64,000 nucleotides of DNA from Rhodothermales bacterium (lineage in GTDB: Bacteria; Bacteroidota; Rhodothermia; Rhodothermales; VXPQ01): assembly GCA_951812335.1 (NCBI GenBank), contig OX638293.1, forward strand, positions 1,286,731 through 1,350,730, written 5' to 3'. Both the position numbers and the translations under genes were made by a program. A model generated the notes under the pieces. That model worked only from the letters and a program-made list of their open reading frames with translations. It had not been told where the DNA came from and searched no databases. Positions 1 through 9,988 of this stretch are shown here, piece by piece. Each line of letters opens with the position of its first letter. Position 1 is the stretch's first letter.

Positions 1-1804
1 ACAGGCGGAAGGCATGTTTGGGATTACTGTCTCTGCGACTCACTCCTCCGCGGATGCGCACGCCCGCGTTGACCGCGAATCCGTCCCGCCCGCCGTGCCT
101 CGCGCGCGGGCCGGTCTCGGGCGGGAAGTCCGGGGGATAGATGAGTTCGATGGAGGCGGGGCGCTCCCAGTCCCGTCCGTAGTTGAGCGCGTTGGCGTAT
201 ATCCCCCGTGCGCCGTCGAAGAGGGAGTCGAACGGGAGAACGATAGAGAAGGAGGGGGCGGCCGTCAGCGCCGCCATCACGTCGTCTTCCTGTCCTTCGA
301 CGACATCCGGGTCCATCCCCATATCCACGTCGTTGCCGCCCCAGTACCCAGGCCATCCCTTTGCCACCATGTTCGCCCGCGATTGCCGGATCACGTCTTC
401 CGGGAAGACATACGTGCGCGTCACGCTGGACGAGGGTTCCAAACCTTCCATGAAGGCGGCGGCGCGCACCACGGTCGTTTCGTCTATGTAGAGCGGTCCG
501 GCATAGGGCGTCCCGTTCTCTTCCGAGGGGTCCGAATGGTCCAGCGTATAGCGGACGATGCTGCCGGGGGTTTCGGGAAACAGGTACAGCGAGAACGGTT
601 CCTTGAGAATAGCCCCCGCCGCGCTGAACGTGGGTGGCTCGAGGACATCGCTCATGCCCGGCACGTTGGGCCCGCCCGGCGTGGGCAGTTCGAACCAGGT
701 ATACCCTCCGTCGATCAGGCCGTAGGAAACGTCGGGGCGCTGCTCCGGGTATTCCGGCGCGAACTCGGATGCGGGTTGCCCGGACGGGTCGATGAGCCCA
801 AGGTATTCGCCGCCGCGGGAAAGGCGGAAGTTGGTATGAAACTCGGTCCGGGAAGCGAACGTGATTTCCGGGGCCGGCCCCCGGTACGCTGCCGGTTGCG
901 CCTCCGTTTGCAGGGAAAGGAACGGGATGAGCGTAAGGTCCGAGGAGGTGGCGTTTGCATTGTGCACCTCGACGGCCAGCACGTTCGCGCCTGCCCGCAG
1001 CAGGTCTTGCGGATTCGATATGGCGAACGGCTCCGGGGCGCCGCCCCGGTAGATTGTCGCCTCGTGCAGGCCCGAAGCCGGGGTGTCGAAGGAGGGGACG
1101 CCCGGGCTCATGAAACTGCGGGCGATTTCCTGCCCGTTCAGGTACGCCACGAACCCGTCGTCGTAGTCCATGTGCAACACGGCCTGGAGTACGTCGTCCG
1201 GGTTGTCCACCGTAAACTCGATGCGCGCGTACAGGGAGAGCAGGCTTGCAATGTCCACTTCCGTCTGAATATCCGCGCCCGCAGCATCTCGTTCGTATCC
1301 GAGCGCACTCATTCCCTCGTCCCATTCGCTTGCGTCGAATTCCGGCTCGTTCCAGTTGGCGGGGGGCTGTTCTGTCCCCGGAAAATAGCGAAACAGGTCG
1401 CCGCGCCGCACCACGCTGTTCCAGACGCCTGCCCTTGGGCTCCGGTCCTTTCCGGAAGCGAACACGACGAAGTATTCGCCGGCGTCGAGCGTTTTCCCCG
1501 AAAATATCCATTTGTCCGGCTCATCCTCGTTATCGGTGAGCGCCCATCCGCCGAGGTCGATGGCCTGTCCGGTCGGGTTATGCAGTTCGATCCAGTCCGA
1601 AGCGTCGCCGTCCTCGTCGTACAGCGTGGTCGAGTTCGACGCCATGAATTCGTTCACGACCGGCGCCGCATCCTGCGCGGCAGCGGTTCCGAAAACGAGC
1701 GGGAGCAGCGCGATCGGCGCCGGGAATGCCGCCCTGAAGAACCGTCTGCCGAGGGACCGCGACGACGAGTTTTCGACAGACCCCAACAAATTGATCGCAT
1801 TCAT
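1..1804 (-). CDS. Secreted lamin-tail-domain / CotH-kinase-type surface protein (3' end outside window)
   Basis: The frame is open from an ATG at 1804 (GGAG about 6 bases upstream) to the window edge, so about 601 residues are visible and the C-terminus is missing. An N-terminal hydrophobic stretch ending near AAAAQDA looks like a signal peptide. It is followed by a lamin-tail domain (VVNEFMASNSTTLYDEDGD, then WIELHNPT and GGWALTDN), a jelly-roll-like region, and a chitobiase C-terminal-type motif (VRYTLDHSDP, with YTLD and DPSEENG). The last visible residues (GVRIRGGVSR, then NPKHAFRL) match the opening of the CotH kinase family, which in known members phosphorylates proteins or acts in spore or surface assembly. 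The combination is common in large secreted proteins of Bacteroidota and Planctomycetota. It is convergent with nothing and divergent from the next gene. The specific substrate is unknown. Confidence 0.8.
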   Translation of the reverse strand, partial: MNAINLLGSVENSSSRSLGRRFFRAAFPAPIALLPLVFGTAAAQDAAPVVNEFMASNSTTLYDEDGDASDWIELHNPTGQAIDLGGWALTDNEDEPDKWIFSGKTLDAGEYFVVFASGKDRSPRAGVWNSVVRRGDLFRYFPGTEQPPANWNEPEFDASEWDEGMSALGYERDAAGADIQTEVDIASLLSLYARIEFTVDNPDDVLQAVLHMDYDDGFVAYLNGQEIARSFMSPGVPSFDTPASGLHEATIYRGGAPEPFAISNPQDLLRAGANVLAVEVHNANATSSDLTLIPFLSLQTEAQPAAYRGPAPEITFASRTEFHTNFRLSRGGEYLGLIDPSGQPASEFAPEYPEQRPDVSYGLIDGGYTWFELPTPGGPNVPGMSDVLEPPTFSAAGAILKEPFSLYLFPETPGSIVRYTLDHSDPSEENGTPYAGPLYIDETTVVRAAAFMEGLEPSSSVTRTYVFPEDVIRQSRANMVAKGWPGYWGGNDVDMGMDPDVVEGQEDDVMAALTAAPSFSIVLPFDSLFDGARGIYANALNYGRDWERPASIELIYPPDFPPETGPRARHGGRDGFAVNAGVRIRGGVSRRDSNPKHAFRL

Positions 1805-1917
1805 CGTATAACTCCAGGGGGTATTTGTGCACTATAAACAGGAAACTCGGCCCGGCAAGGCGGCAGGATCCCCCATGCCCCTCCAAAGATACGGGTCTTC
1901 ATTCACTCCATGATCCT

Positions 1918-4653
1918 ATGCCGCGACGCCTTCGCCTTCTTCTCTATATCATCATACCGCTCATCGTACTGAGCCTTTTTTCCTCGACCATTTTCGAATG
2001 GCTGTGGATGCGCCATATGGGGTACGAGGGCGTTTTCTGGACGCTCAAACTGGCCAAGATAAGTCTCGGCGTCCTGGCGTTTGCGATCGCCGGCGTTTTC
2101 CTGGTCGCCAATGCGCGGATGCTGGCCCGGGAGCTGCGTTGGGCGACTTTCGCCGGCACGCCGCTCCAGGACATCGAGCTGAACCTGGGCGAGCCGAAAC
2201 AATACGGTCGCGTGAAGAAAATACTGACCGGCGTGGCATTGTTTTTTGCCCTGCTGTTCGCCCTCACCTTTTACCTCGGATGGGACGAATCGCTCCGGTT
2301 TTTGTGGAACGAGCCCTTTGCGCAGGTCGATCCCATTTTCGGGAAGGACCTCGGCTTTTACATGTTCCAGCTCCCTTTCTGGGAGATGATCCAAACGTCC
2401 TTTGCGCTGCTTGTTTTCATTACGCTTCTTTTTCTGCTGGGAATCTACTCGACGCTTCGCCTTCTCGTGTTCGAAGGCATACGGCAGGGGGTGCATGCCC
2501 GGAAAAATGTTCGCACGCATCTTAAACTGAACGCCGCGCTCTGGCTTCTTCTGCTCGCGTTCGGTCTTTTTCTGGATCGCTACGAAATTCTCTTTTCCTC
2601 GCAGGGGATTGTCTTCGGGGCTGGATACACCGATGTGAATATCGTGCTGCCCGCGCTGTGGATTGCGTTCGTCATGGTCGCGTTGCTTGCTGTTTTCCTT
2701 GTGGTGAGCACGAGGCAGCGAGTCAGCCGCAGGATGATGGGGGGCGCGATTGGCGTAGCCGTTCTTGCGTGGGTGCTGGGTCGCATGGTGCTTCCCGGCC
2801 TGGTGCAGCAGTTCATCGTAGAGCCGAACGAACTCGAACTGGAGATGCCATATCTGGAACACAATATCGCCATGACCCGACTGGCGTATAATCTCCATGA
2901 TATCACGGAGGTCGAGTACGAGGCCAGCGACACGCTCAGTATCGACGATATTCAAAAGAACCGGGACGCCGTGGACAACATCCGGCTTTGGGATCCCCGG
3001 TTGCTGATCCAGACCTACAAGCAGCTCCAGGAAATTCGCAGTTACTACGAATTTTTCTCCGTAGATAACGACCGGTACGAGTACGGCGGCGACGTGAAGC
3101 AGGTGATGGTGTCGGCGCGCGAGATTTCGACGGACCTGCCCGGAGAGGCCAATTGGGTAAATCGCCGCTTGCAGTTCACGCACGGCTACGGTCTGGCCAT
3201 GAGTCCTGTTACGGAAATGGATCGTCAGGGCGAGCCGAGACTTGTCGTCAAGGACTTGCCCCCTGATTTCGGGTACGAGGAACTGACGGTGGACAACCCG
3301 GCCATTTATTACGGGGAAGCGGGCGGCGGTCACTACATCGTCAACACGGGGATACAGGAGCTGCATTATCCCAGCGGCGACGAGAACGTGTACAATTCGT
3401 ACGAGGGGCAGGGGGGCTTGCCCTTCAGCAGCCTGTTCCATCGCCTGTTGTACGCCTGGGAGCTCAGCGACATAAACATTCTCCTCTCGGACTATATTCA
3501 TTCCGAAAGCAGGCTGCAGATCTGGCGCGGCGTACAGGAACGCATCGAGCAGATTACGCCGTTTCTGGAACTCGATCGCGATCCGTATCTCGTGCTCGGC
3601 AGCGGGCGGTTGTACTGGGTGCAGGATGCCTACACGACCTCACGGAATTTTCCGTATTCCCAGCCATTCCGGGAGTTCAACTATATCCGGAATTCGGTAA
3701 AGATTATGGTGGACGCGTACGATGGTGCGGTCGATTACTATGTCGTGGACGACCAGGATCCCGTATTGCAGGTGTACCGGTCCATCTTCCCGAATCTGTT
3801 CAAGGCGCGCGAAGAGATGCCTCCGGAACTGGAGAGCCATTTCCGCTATCCGCAGGACCTTTTCGAGATACAACTCGAACGGTTCAATCGCTATCACATG
3901 ACCAACCCGCAGGTCTTCTACAACAACGAGGACCTGTGGACGCGCCCCTTCGAGAAGTACGGAGGTCAGCAGCTCATCATGGAGCCGTATTATGTGCTGG
4001 CCCGGCTTCCCGCAGAACCGGACGACACGGGTGCGGAAGGCGCCCGCGGCGCACTCGAATTCATGCTGATCAGCCCGCTCACGCCCGAAAACAGGGATAA
4101 CATGATCTCATGGATGGCGGCGAAATCGGATCCGGAGGAGTATGGGCGTCTCGTAGTGTACAAGCTGCCCAAGCAGCGTCTTATCTACGGACCGGCCCAG
4201 ATCGAGGCCCGCATCGACCAGGATCCGGAGATTTCCCAGCAATTGGCGTTGTGGGATCAGCGCGGTTCGCGGGTTATCCGGGGCAATCTCATGGTTATTC
4301 CCGTCGAGAATTCGTTCCTGTACGTCGAGCCGGTTTTTCTGTTGGCCGAAGGCGTAGACATCCCGCAGCTGCAACGGGTCATCGTAGCGTTCGGGGACGA
4401 TATCGCCATGGAGCCGACCCTGGACGAGTCGCTGGCCGAATTGTTTGGCGTGGGGGCCGCGCCTGCGGCTGTTGTCTCCGTGGAAGAGGGGCCGGACTCC
4501 GAAGAAGCCGCTGGCGCCGCTTCGGTTGTGTCGGCGGATGACCTGGAGCGTGTGCGCGCGCTGTGGAGTCGGTTGCGCGAAGCGTTCGAATCCGGCGACT
4601 GGGCGCAGTACGGCGAGGTGATGGAAGAAATCGACCGGGCGATTACGGAATAG
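1918..4653 (+). CDS. UPF0182 family integral membrane protein
   Basis: This 911-residue protein matches UPF0182 (COG1615) in architecture: seven predicted transmembrane helices in the first ~300 residues (about 6-28, 46-66, 101-121, 153-175, 204-222, 245-265, 280-300), then a long extracytoplasmic domain with conserved-looking segments such as PYLEHNIAMTRLAY and WVNRRLQFTHGYG. The family length is usually 900-1000 residues, so it is complete. The start at 1918 (MPRRLRLLLYIII) is preferred over an in-frame ATG at 1825 because it places the first helix at the N-terminus. The last ~60 residues are acidic and Ala-rich. The biochemical role of the family is unknown. It ends 5 bases before the convergent alkyltransferase gene. 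Confidence 0.88.
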   Translation: MPRRLRLLLYIIIPLIVLSLFSSTIFEWLWMRHMGYEGVFWTLKLAKISLGVLAFAIAGVFLVANARMLARELRWATFAGTPLQDIELNLGEPKQYGRVKKILTGVALFFALLFALTFYLGWDESLRFLWNEPFAQVDPIFGKDLGFYMFQLPFWEMIQTSFALLVFITLLFLLGIYSTLRLLVFEGIRQGVHARKNVRTHLKLNAALWLLLLAFGLFLDRYEILFSSQGIVFGAGYTDVNIVLPALWIAFVMVALLAVFLVVSTRQRVSRRMMGGAIGVAVLAWVLGRMVLPGLVQQFIVEPNELELEMPYLEHNIAMTRLAYNLHDITEVEYEASDTLSIDDIQKNRDAVDNIRLWDPRLLIQTYKQLQEIRSYYEFFSVDNDRYEYGGDVKQVMVSAREISTDLPGEANWVNRRLQFTHGYGLAMSPVTEMDRQGEPRLVVKDLPPDFGYEELTVDNPAIYYGEAGGGHYIVNTGIQELHYPSGDENVYNSYEGQGGLPFSSLFHRLLYAWELSDINILLSDYIHSESRLQIWRGVQERIEQITPFLELDRDPYLVLGSGRLYWVQDAYTTSRNFPYSQPFREFNYIRNSVKIMVDAYDGAVDYYVVDDQDPVLQVYRSIFPNLFKAREEMPPELESHFRYPQDLFEIQLERFNRYHMTNPQVFYNNEDLWTRPFEKYGGQQLIMEPYYVLARLPAEPDDTGAEGARGALEFMLISPLTPENRDNMISWMAAKSDPEEYGRLVVYKLPKQRLIYGPAQIEARIDQDPEISQQLALWDQRGSRVIRGNLMVIPVENSFLYVEPVFLLAEGVDIPQLQRVIVAFGDDIAMEPTLDESLAELFGVGAAPAAVVSVEEGPDSEEAAGAASVVSADDLERVRALWSRLREAFESGDWAQYGEVMEEIDRAITE

Positions 4654-4657
4654 GGGG

Positions 4658-5392
4658 TTACCCGAATAATTCCCCCTGTGCTTTCTGCGCCTCGCTCTTT
4701 TCCAGGGCAAGCAGGACGCGTTTGCGTTCCAGACCGCCCGCATAGCCGGTCAGGGAGCCGTTTGCGCCGATCACCCGGTGGCACGGTACGATGATGGAGA
4801 CCGGGTTGCGTCCGTTTGCGGCGCCTACGGCTCGGACCGCTTCGGGCTTTCCGAGCGATTTCGCCAGTTCCCCGTAGGATTGCACGGCTCCGTACGGTAT
4901 TGTGCGGAGCGCCTCCCATACGCTTCGCTGGAATGGTGTTCCGTGCAGAGCAAGCGGTATGTCGAACTCCCGGCGCTCTCCGACGAACCACTCGGTCAGT
5001 TCCCGTTCCAGTTGCCGTGCCAGCGGGTTAGTTGCAGGGATACCGTTTTCCGGCTCGCCGACGCAGGAAACGGGCAGGCCGAATCGCCGCTCGAGTCTCG
5101 TCGGATATGTGCAAAGGGAATCGGTTTCCCGGAGCGCTTCTTCGGGTGGAAACGTGAGCAGGCACAGACCGCCTGCCTTGCCGGATCCGCCGGTGCGCCC
5201 GGCCAGCACAGGCCCAAGCGGCGTATCCAGAAACCACAGGCGCACGGATTCCGGAGTATCCCGGCGCCTGCCCGAACCGTATCCGTTACCGGAAGAGGCA
5301 TATCCGGCGTTCCGCTCCAGCGCCTCGCGAAATTTCTTGTTCAGTACGGCGGTCGTATGGATTTTCCGGTCCGTTTTCTGGTGGATTCCCAT
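4658..5392 (-). CDS. ogt: Methylated-DNA-protein-cysteine S-methyltransferase
   Basis: Suicide DNA-repair protein that takes alkyl groups from O6-alkylguanine. The C-terminal ~90 residues carry the family core: [18 protein letters not shown] (DNA-binding helix region), the active-site PCHRV with acceptor Cys, and the following [20 protein letters not shown]. The segment [12 protein letters not shown] before it is the ribonuclease-H-like N-terminal subdomain. The first ~50 residues ([20 protein letters not shown]) resemble the linker that joins an AraC-type domain to the transferase in Ada-like fusions, so this may be a shortened Ada. An in-frame upstream start at 5467 is possible; 5392 has AGAG about 9 bases upstream. 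It is divergent from the next gene by about 100 bases. Confidence 0.88.
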   Translation of the reverse strand: MGIHQKTDRKIHTTAVLNKKFREALERNAGYASSGNGYGSGRRRDTPESVRLWFLDTPLGPVLAGRTGGSGKAGGLCLLTFPPEEALRETDSLCTYPTRLERRFGLPVSCVGEPENGIPATNPLARQLERELTEWFVGERREFDIPLALHGTPFQRSVWEALRTIPYGAVQSYGELAKSLGKPEAVRAVGAANGRNPVSIIVPCHRVIGANGSLTGYAGGLERKRVLLALEKSEAQKAQGELFG

Positions 5393-5493
5393 GCAATATT
5401 TCTCTATTCTTACGTTTCTGTAGCGTGCCCTGCCGCATCGACTGGCATACTGCTTGCGCGGTCTCAAAGTTCACTCTTCTTTGTAATTCGCCG

Positions 5494-8400
5494 ATGCCCC
5501 GTCCTGTCTGTCGTTTTCGCCTGTTTGCTCCGGCGCTTGTCGTATTGTCCTTTGGCGTGTTTTGCGCATGTGGTCCCGCACAGGGTACCGGCGGGCGGGC
5601 CGTCGCCCCCCCGGATACGCTGCCCTTCGTTTTTCCCTCCGAACCCGCCATCGAGTTGGATCCCGCCGAAGCCGCAAAAGCGGCTCGCGACAAGGAAGCC
5701 TCCCTCGAGGCGTCTGCCGCACCGGGCCTGGTTCTTTCCATGTACGCCACCGAGGACCTGATCCAGGACCCTGTCGCCATCGACGTGGCGGATACCGGCG
5801 AGATCCTCGTTACCAGGTCGAGCCGGAAGATGAGCCTGCTGGACATACGACAGCACCCGGATTGGCGGCTCGACGCGCTCGCGATGAAAACGACCCATGA
5901 CTTTGAAGCGTTTCTGATGGAGATCATGGCTCCGGAGTTGAGCGACGAGAACGAATGGATACCCGATCTTAACGAAGACGGGGTGCGGGACTGGCGCGAT
6001 CTGACGGTGGTCAAAGAGCGGCTCTATCGCATTGAGGATACCGACGAAGACGGCGTAGCCGACCGGGCGCACACGCTCGTTGCCGGTTTCAATACGCCGG
6101 TTTCGGATATTCTGGGGGGCCTGCTGGTTCACGAAGAGGATATCTATCTGTCTGCAGCGCCGGGCGTGTACCGGCTGGAAGATGTATTGGGAAATGCGGC
6201 ACCGGACGCCTCCGACGTAACCACCTTGAGTTGGGGATACAATGTCCACCCCGGATTTTCCGGCCATGGGGTGTCCGGCATCACCGTAGGACCGGAAGGA
6301 CGTATTTACTGGGGCGTCGGCGATATGGGGCTGAGTCTTGTCTCCAGGGAAGGGGAAAACATCCATTATCCCCAGCAGGGCGCGATTCTCCGGGCCTTTC
6401 CCGACGGCTCCGGGCTGGAGCTCTTTGCCCGCGGGCTGCGCAATACGCATGAGTTTGCGTTCGATACGCACGGCAATCTGATCAGCGTCGACAACGACGG
6501 GGATCACCCGAACGAGAGCGAGCGGCTCGTATACCTCGTCGAGGGGTCCGACAGCGGTTGGCGAACCCACTGGCAATTCGGCAAATACCACGAAGAAACG
6601 AACAACTCTTATAAGCCCTGGATGGACGAGGGGATGTATTTGCCGCACTTCGAAGGGCAGGCGGCCTTTATTACCCCCCCGATCATAAACTATCATGACG
6701 GCCCGACGGGGATCGTGTACAATCCCGGCACGGCCCTGAACGAAGATTGGAACGGTCGGTTTTTCATGTCCGAGTACACCGGTTCCGCATTCACTTCGGA
6801 TATTCATGCGTTTCGCCTTGCGCCCAGGGGGGCGGGTTTCGAACTGGCGGAAGAAGATGTCGTCGTGAAGAGTGTACTCGGCGTGGGGTTGGCGTTCGGC
6901 CCGGACGGCGCGCTGTACTTTGCCGACTGGATCGAAGGATGGCGCACCAAGGGAGCCGGGCGCGTCTGGAAACTCGACGCCGCCGAGCCGGATGAGGCCG
7001 TACGAAGCGAGGTGCGCGCGCAACTGGCTGCGGACTTCGGAGAGGCGGAGTCGGATGCGCTGTACGATCTGCTGCATAGCCCGGATATGCGGGTGCGGCG
7101 GAAGGCGCAATTCGAACTGGCGCGTCGGGGGGACGCGGAAACGCTTCTGCGAGCCGTCGGGCAGGCCGAAACGACCTATGCTCGCATTCATGGCATATGG
7201 GGGATATGGCAACTGGCCTTGCGAGATGTCGAGGAAGCCGCGCCGTTGGTCGCCTTGCTTGAAGATGCGGATGCCGACATGCGTGCGCAGACCGCAAAGG
7301 TGCTTGGAGACGTACGCTATGCGGCCGCAGGCGAAGCACTCGTCCCGCTTCTTGCCGACGATTCCGATCGGGTCCGTTTCTTTGCGGCAGAGGCCCTCGG
7401 ACGCATTGCGCACCGCCCCGCGCTGGACAGGTTGGTGACTATGCTCGAGGAGGCCGGGGGCCAGGACGTATACCTGCGCCACGCGGGTTCTCTGGCCCTG
7501 AGCCGGCTTGGCGATGCAGAGGCGCTCATGGCGCTTACCGGTCATGCCTCTGCGGCGGTGCGTATAGGGGGCGTGCTTGCGCTGCGTCGAATGGAGCACG
7601 AGGGGGTTTCGGCCTTTCTTGCCGACGCCGACGAGTTCGTTGTTACGGAGGCTGCCCGAGCCATCAACGACGACGGCGGCATCCCGGCGGCCCTGCCTTC
7701 CCTGGCCGCCCTGCTGGACGTTACCTCTTTCGAGAACGAGGCTCTTTTACGCCGGGCGATCAGCGCGAACCTGCGGGCGGGCGGCGATGCCGACGCCGGT
7801 CGCCTGGCGGTCTATGCCGCACAGATCGGTGCACCTGCAGCAATGCGCGCGGAAGCTATTGCTGCGCTGAGCGTGTGGGCAGAGCCCTCTACGCTTAATC
7901 GGGTAGACGGCGCATATGTGGGCCCCGTACACCGCGCTGCGACGGCTGCGCAGGAAGCGGTTGCGCCCCTCACTGAAATGCTATTGGCCGACGAGGAGGC
8001 GGCGGTGCGCGAAGCGGCGGTTGTTGCGACCGCCCGCCTGCATATCGACGGGGCTGGCGCCTACCTCGCGGATCGGCTGCACATGGACGATTCGGAGGAA
8101 GTCCGCGCAGCGGCGTTGCAAGCGCTCCTGAATATACCGGAAGCGGATCATGCAGGAGCCGTGCGCCGGGCCCTTATGGACGAAAGCGCCGATATACGCA
8201 TGCTTGCGCTCGAATTGGTGACAGAAGCCGATTTGAGTAATGACGAGATTGCGTCCGTGCTTGGCGAAGCCCTGCGTCAGGGCGGTGTGCCGGAACGGCA
8301 AAGTGCATTGGCCACGCTGAGCGGGTTGCCCTCCCCGCAGACGACCGAAGTACTGGGCGAGTTGCTGGATCGCCTCGAAAACGGAGAAGCCGTGCCGGAA

Positions 8401-8814
8401 ATCCGCCTGGATATTCTGGAAGCGGTGGAAGCAGCCGGCTCCGATGCCTTGAAGACCCGGGCGGAAGCCTGGCGAGCGGCGAACCCGCCGTTTGCCGCTG
8501 CGCTATACGGCGGCAACCGGAGGCGCGGCGTGCAGATTTTCATGGGAAGTTCTGCGGGAGAGTGCACTCGCTGTCATGCGATTCGCGGAGAGGACGGCGT
8601 AGGCCCTTCCCTTGCCGGGATCGGGGACCGGCTGGACCGAATGCAGTTGCTCGAGTCTCTCGTGGCTCCGGCGGCTCGCATTGCGCCGGGTTTCGGCACG
8701 GAAGGCGGTCCTTCCGCCATGCCCGACATGTCCGGTTTGCTTTCGGAAAGAGAGATACGGGACCTTGTGGAATTTATGGCTTCGGTACGTGCGGACCGGG
8801 CAGGCAGGAGATGA
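5494..8814 (+). CDS. Beta-propeller / HEAT-repeat / cytochrome c fusion, exported (PVC-type dehydrogenase-like)
   Basis: A 1106-residue exported protein. The N-terminus (LFAPALVVLSFGVFCACG) is a signal sequence, probably of lipoprotein type. Residues ~70-500 look like the membrane-bound dehydrogenase / glucose-sorbosone dehydrogenase propeller found in PVC-type proteins (DEDGVADRAHTLVAGF, GLRNTHEFAFDTHGN, DWIEGWRTKGAGRVWKLD). Residues ~510-1000 are Ala-rich HEAT/PBS-lyase-type repeats (for example VRFFAAEALGRIA). The C-terminus is a mono-haem cytochrome c: CTRCH at about residue 1023, with MPDM as the likely distal methionine. This predicts a periplasmic or surface redox enzyme oxidising a sugar or alcohol. 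An in-frame ATG at 5425 is less likely because it would put 23 residues before the signal. Substrate unknown. Confidence 0.85.
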   Translation: MPRPVCRFRLFAPALVVLSFGVFCACGPAQGTGGRAVAPPDTLPFVFPSEPAIELDPAEAAKAARDKEASLEASAAPGLVLSMYATEDLIQDPVAIDVADTGEILVTRSSRKMSLLDIRQHPDWRLDALAMKTTHDFEAFLMEIMAPELSDENEWIPDLNEDGVRDWRDLTVVKERLYRIEDTDEDGVADRAHTLVAGFNTPVSDILGGLLVHEEDIYLSAAPGVYRLEDVLGNAAPDASDVTTLSWGYNVHPGFSGHGVSGITVGPEGRIYWGVGDMGLSLVSREGENIHYPQQGAILRAFPDGSGLELFARGLRNTHEFAFDTHGNLISVDNDGDHPNESERLVYLVEGSDSGWRTHWQFGKYHEETNNSYKPWMDEGMYLPHFEGQAAFITPPIINYHDGPTGIVYNPGTALNEDWNGRFFMSEYTGSAFTSDIHAFRLAPRGAGFELAEEDVVVKSVLGVGLAFGPDGALYFADWIEGWRTKGAGRVWKLDAAEPDEAVRSEVRAQLAADFGEAESDALYDLLHSPDMRVRRKAQFELARRGDAETLLRAVGQAETTYARIHGIWGIWQLALRDVEEAAPLVALLEDADADMRAQTAKVLGDVRYAAAGEALVPLLADDSDRVRFFAAEALGRIAHRPALDRLVTMLEEAGGQDVYLRHAGSLALSRLGDAEALMALTGHASAAVRIGGVLALRRMEHEGVSAFLADADEFVVTEAARAINDDGGIPAALPSLAALLDVTSFENEALLRRAISANLRAGGDADAGRLAVYAAQIGAPAAMRAEAIAALSVWAEPSTLNRVDGAYVGPVHRAATAAQEAVAPLTEMLLADEEAAVREAAVVATARLHIDGAGAYLADRLHMDDSEEVRAAALQALLNIPEADHAGAVRRALMDESADIRMLALELVTEADLSNDEIASVLGEALRQGGVPERQSALATLSGLPSPQTTEVLGELLDRLENGEAVPEIRLDILEAVEAAGSDALKTRAEAWRAANPPFAAALYGGNRRRGVQIFMGSSAGECTRCHAIRGEDGVGPSLAGIGDRLDRMQLLESLVAPAARIAPGFGTEGGPSAMPDMSGLLSEREIRDLVEFMASVRADRAGRR

Positions 8815-8891
8815 TGGATAAGAAGGAACTGGCGTAGAAGTTTTTTCGGGCCATACTCCCGGTTTACCGGTATAACAATATGGTATGAAAC

Positions 8892-9581
8892 ATGAAGCGT
8901 ACAGCCATGAAGCCTGTGAAAGCTCCCCTGTATCTGGCCCTCTTTGCCGGTATCCTGATGTTTACCGTAGTGCGGGAACCGGCTCTTGCACAAGAGCAGT
9001 GGGAGGAAGCTATACAGGCCTTCGAGCAAATGGACGAGACGGATCCGCCGCCTGAGGGCGCCATTCTTTTTACAGGTAGTTCGTCCATTCGCATGTGGAC
9101 CACCCTGGCGCAAGATTTTCCCGACGCACGGGTCGTCAATCGGGGGTTCGGGGGCTCGCAAATGTCGGACCTGATCCACTTTGCGGACCGGATCGTTACG
9201 CCGTACGCCCCGCGTCTTATACTGATTTACGAGGGCGACAACGACGTGGCCGCCGGCAAGACCGCCGAACAAGTCTTTACGGACTATCGGCAGTTCGTTT
9301 CCCTGGTGCACGACCAGCTGCCGGACACACGTATCGCATTCATCGCCATCAAGCCGAGTCTGGCCCGCCGGGCGCTCATGGACGAGATGCAAAAAGCCAA
9401 CGAGCTTGTCGAGGAGTATGCCAGCACCCGCGATCGCCTCGGCTACATCGATATCTTCACCCCCATGCTGGGCGAAGACGGCGAGCCGCTTTCGGACATT
9501 TTTCTGGAAGACGGACTGCACTTGAACGCGGCAGGCTACGCCATCTGGGTGGAAGCCGTCCGTCCGTATCTCGCAAGATAG
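8892..9581 (+). CDS. Secreted SGNH/GDSL-family hydrolase
   Basis: A 229-residue esterase/lipase-fold protein with a signal peptide (LALFAGILMFTVVREPALA). All four SGNH blocks are visible: block I GSSSIR with nucleophile Ser near residue 62, block II GFGGSQ with oxyanion Gly, block III EGDND with oxyanion Asn, and block V DGLHLN carrying the catalytic Asp-His pair. The size fits single-domain family members that deacetylate polysaccharides or cleave small esters. It follows the cytochrome fusion by 77 bases on the same strand and may be cotranscribed. The actual substrate cannot be read from the sequence. Confidence 0.9.
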   Translation: MKRTAMKPVKAPLYLALFAGILMFTVVREPALAQEQWEEAIQAFEQMDETDPPPEGAILFTGSSSIRMWTTLAQDFPDARVVNRGFGGSQMSDLIHFADRIVTPYAPRLILIYEGDNDVAAGKTAEQVFTDYRQFVSLVHDQLPDTRIAFIAIKPSLARRALMDEMQKANELVEEYASTRDRLGYIDIFTPMLGEDGEPLSDIFLEDGLHLNAAGYAIWVEAVRPYLAR

Positions 9582-9598
9582 CAGACCGCGCCCGCCTT

Positions 9599-9988
9599 TT
9601 ACGACCCGGCGAAGTGGGCGAACGTCACCACGTTTCCGGCGGGTTCGCGTACAATGATCTCGTCCGCTCCGTAGAAGGTCTTTCTGCGGGGAATGATCCG
9701 GACCGCATCGGACAGCGCCTTGTCTATCGCATCGAGCTCTTCCAGGGTCGCCACCTTGACGAACAGCGCATTTCCCCGCAAGGGGATATCGACCAGCTCC
9801 GGCACGTCGTTCCGGACGCTCTCCAGGGTCTGATACATCACCTCGACCGGGCCGTGCGTCAGAATGACGAAACCGAGACGATTCCCTTCGTTGACTTTGT
9901 CGGTGACGGCGAATCCGAGACGGTCCACCCAGAAGGGGAGTACCGGTTCGATGGCTTCGACGATGACGTTCGGCGTGAGCGATTGCAT
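9599..9988 (-). CDS. VOC-superfamily (glyoxalase/bleomycin-resistance-like) protein
   Basis: About 129 residues from the ATG at 9988, with the paired beta-alpha-beta-beta-beta layout of VOC proteins: an opening VIVEAIEPVLPFWVDRLGF strand-helix, FVILTHGPVEVMYQTLES, and the C-terminal IIVREPAGNVVTFAHF, where the Glu of REPAGN is the usual metal ligand. A GTG at 10069 in the same frame would add 27 residues without a recognisable domain, so the shorter form is preferred; neither start has a clear Shine-Dalgarno. Stand-alone VOC proteins act as lyases, isomerases or drug-binding proteins; no specific activity is assigned. It is convergent with the SGNH hydrolase, 17 bases away. Confidence 0.78.
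   Translation of the reverse strand: MQSLTPNVIVEAIEPVLPFWVDRLGFAVTDKVNEGNRLGFVILTHGPVEVMYQTLESVRNDVPELVDIPLRGNALFVKVATLEELDAIDKALSDAVRIIPRRKTFYGADEIIVREPAGNVVTFAHFAGS

Noticed and set aside
14-1837. Long plus-strand open frame opposite the lamin-tail gene
   Set aside because: Arg/His/Pro-rich translation without domain or signal; the minus frame gives lamin-tail and CotH motifs. GC-rich antisense shadow.
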